From Acidobacteriota bacterium (GTDB taxonomy: Bacteria > Acidobacteriota > Thermoanaerobaculia > Thermoanaerobaculales > Thermoanaerobaculaceae): a stretch of DNA of 53,238 bases. Shown here in pieces: positions 52,681 to 53,238 of this stretch. Position numbers and translations under genes: made by a program. Within the stretch, counting starts at the first letter, position 1. The number at the start of each line of letters is the position of its first letter. The notes under the pieces were generated by a model. That model saw only the letters and a program-made list of their open reading frames with translations. It did no database searches and was not told where the DNA came from. The stretch covers positions 1-53,238 of the forward strand of contig JACQZW010000038.1 of the NCBI GenBank assembly GCA_016213675.1. Reading direction: 5' to 3'.

Positions 52681-52962
52681 GTGCAGGGTATGGATACCGC
52701 ATTGAGATTCCTGTCAGCGAGAAGCTGCTACTGGTGGATGAACGAGCTCGGCATCATCTTGGAGATCGTTGGAGCGGCCTTGCTAGTGGTCGCCGCGTTC
52801 AAGAGCCGAAACGCGATCAAGGATCTCGGAGACACTTGGGACGCGAACCTGACGGAAGAACTCAGGGATATGATAGCCAGTCAAGCGATAACGGAACTAA
52901 GGGGGTTTGTGTTGTTAGCCTTTGGGCTCATCCTCCAAATGGTGGGCGGCTGCGGCGGCTAG
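52681..52962 (+). CDS. Small two-helix membrane protein inside inverted repeats
   Basis: This 93-residue protein has two hydrophobic helices (about 23-38 and 72-88, counted from the GTG) around a charged middle (KSRNAIKDLGDTWDANLTEE, then LRDMIASQAITELRG). It ends LILQMVGGCGG. No family name is recognised. The GTG at 52681 has AGGAGAG 5 nt upstream. ATG at 52690 or 52738 is also possible; the last gives a 74-residue protein starting MNELGIILEIVG. Codon use is clearly less GC-rich than in the neighbours, with ATA, TTG and AAA codons, suggesting foreign origin. It is the only likely gene between the 104-bp inverted repeats. Confidence 0.6.
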   Translation: MQGMDTALRFLSARSCYWWMNELGIILEIVGAALLVVAAFKSRNAIKDLGDTWDANLTEELRDMIASQAITELRGFVLLAFGLILQMVGGCGG

Positions 52963-53134
52963 TCGCCTCCACGCGAGAGGCCCGACGGACGGGTACCAGG
53001 CATCACATTTCGATCATCCTCTTGACCTGGAAATGTTTGTGGCGCGGTCAATCACGACCGATGGATCCCCGCGCCGGACACCCATCCGGTAGCGAGGGCG
53101 GGCGGGGGACGGGCGGGCGGCGCACGGGCGGGAG

Positions 53135-53238
53135 GGGGAAGAAAGACCGCCCCTGGGGTGCGCGGCCCATCTCTGCGGAGCGAGCGGGTCACCGGACGCG
53201 CGAGCCGCGGTGGGGTATCGGGGGCCCGAGGAGCGTCA
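53135..53238 (+). repeat. 104-bp inverted repeat, right arm (right end of window)
   Basis: It matches 52217-52320 in reverse complement with about five mismatches and runs to the last base. Its last 12 bases equal positions 3-14 of the window, the same repeat-family end. The 52963-53134 stretch before it is a G-rich run without a gene. Confidence 0.9.

Overview
The window is high-GC DNA (roughly 70% by eye) from a Gram-negative bacterium. The outer-membrane markers are an LpxL-like acyltransferase, an Mla-type lipid transporter (mlaE-mlaF-mlaD), two ExbD/TolR proteins and a YceI protein. The gene mix (tricorn-like protease, DPP-IV, PTPS-related membrane proteins, DUF1573 and DUF1579 proteins, a secreted protein ending in an LPVEL motif) resembles uncultured Acidobacteriota such as Thermoanaerobaculia. 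That placement is an inference. No rRNA, tRNA or CRISPR array was seen. Both ends lie in copies of one dispersed repeat family, as expected of a metagenome contig broken at repeats.

Layout. 0.3-7.4 kb: lipid acyltransferase, LemA and TPM proteins, MTA/SAH deaminase, PilZ protein, Mn-type superoxide dismutase and a GT-C-like membrane protein. 7.8-14.2 kb: M1 peptidase with a membrane partner, another membrane protein, UDP-glucose dehydrogenase. 14.4-16.1 kb: an AbiEi/AbiEii toxin-antitoxin pair behind an AT-rich promoter. 16.4-24.8 kb: an eight-gene, almost fully overlapping operon encoding YceI, type III polyketide synthase, ICMT-like methyltransferase, acyl carrier protein, fatty acyl-AMP ligase, FAD oxidoreductase, MMPL/RND transporter and a TPR protein. 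This looks like a dedicated phenolic-lipid or quinone pathway and is the main find. 25-31.8 kb: small DUF proteins, DPP-IV and two GT-C-like membrane proteins. 31.8-38.6 kb, minus strand: mlaEFD, a UDP-sugar epimerase and two PTPS-related membrane proteins. 38.9-42.8 kb: two paralogous acidic zinc-ribbon proteins placed before a fused DhaL-DegV (FakA-FakB-like) fatty acid kinase and before PlsY, with a fatty acid desaturase convergent. 42.9-47.2 kb, minus strand: a sulfatase-TPR protein with Thr in place of Cys, a DUF1573 protein and a secreted protein. 47.5-51.8 kb: an ExbD pair divergent from a tricorn-like protease. 51.8-53.2 kb: a repeat-rich end where 104-bp inverted repeats bracket a segment carrying one small membrane protein.

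Lipid metabolism is the shared theme. The polyketide operon would make and move an amphiphilic lipid. The kinase fusion could make acyl-phosphate for PlsY. Mla moves phospholipids, the desaturase modifies acyl chains and the LpxL-like enzyme acylates a lipid. Ugd and the epimerase can supply UDP-uronic acids for surface glycans, which the GT-C-like membrane proteins may help assemble. Start sites show two patterns: strong Shine-Dalgarno sites (GGAGGAACC recurs before three genes), and apparently leaderless starts with a TAnnnT -10 box exactly 6 nt before the start codon.
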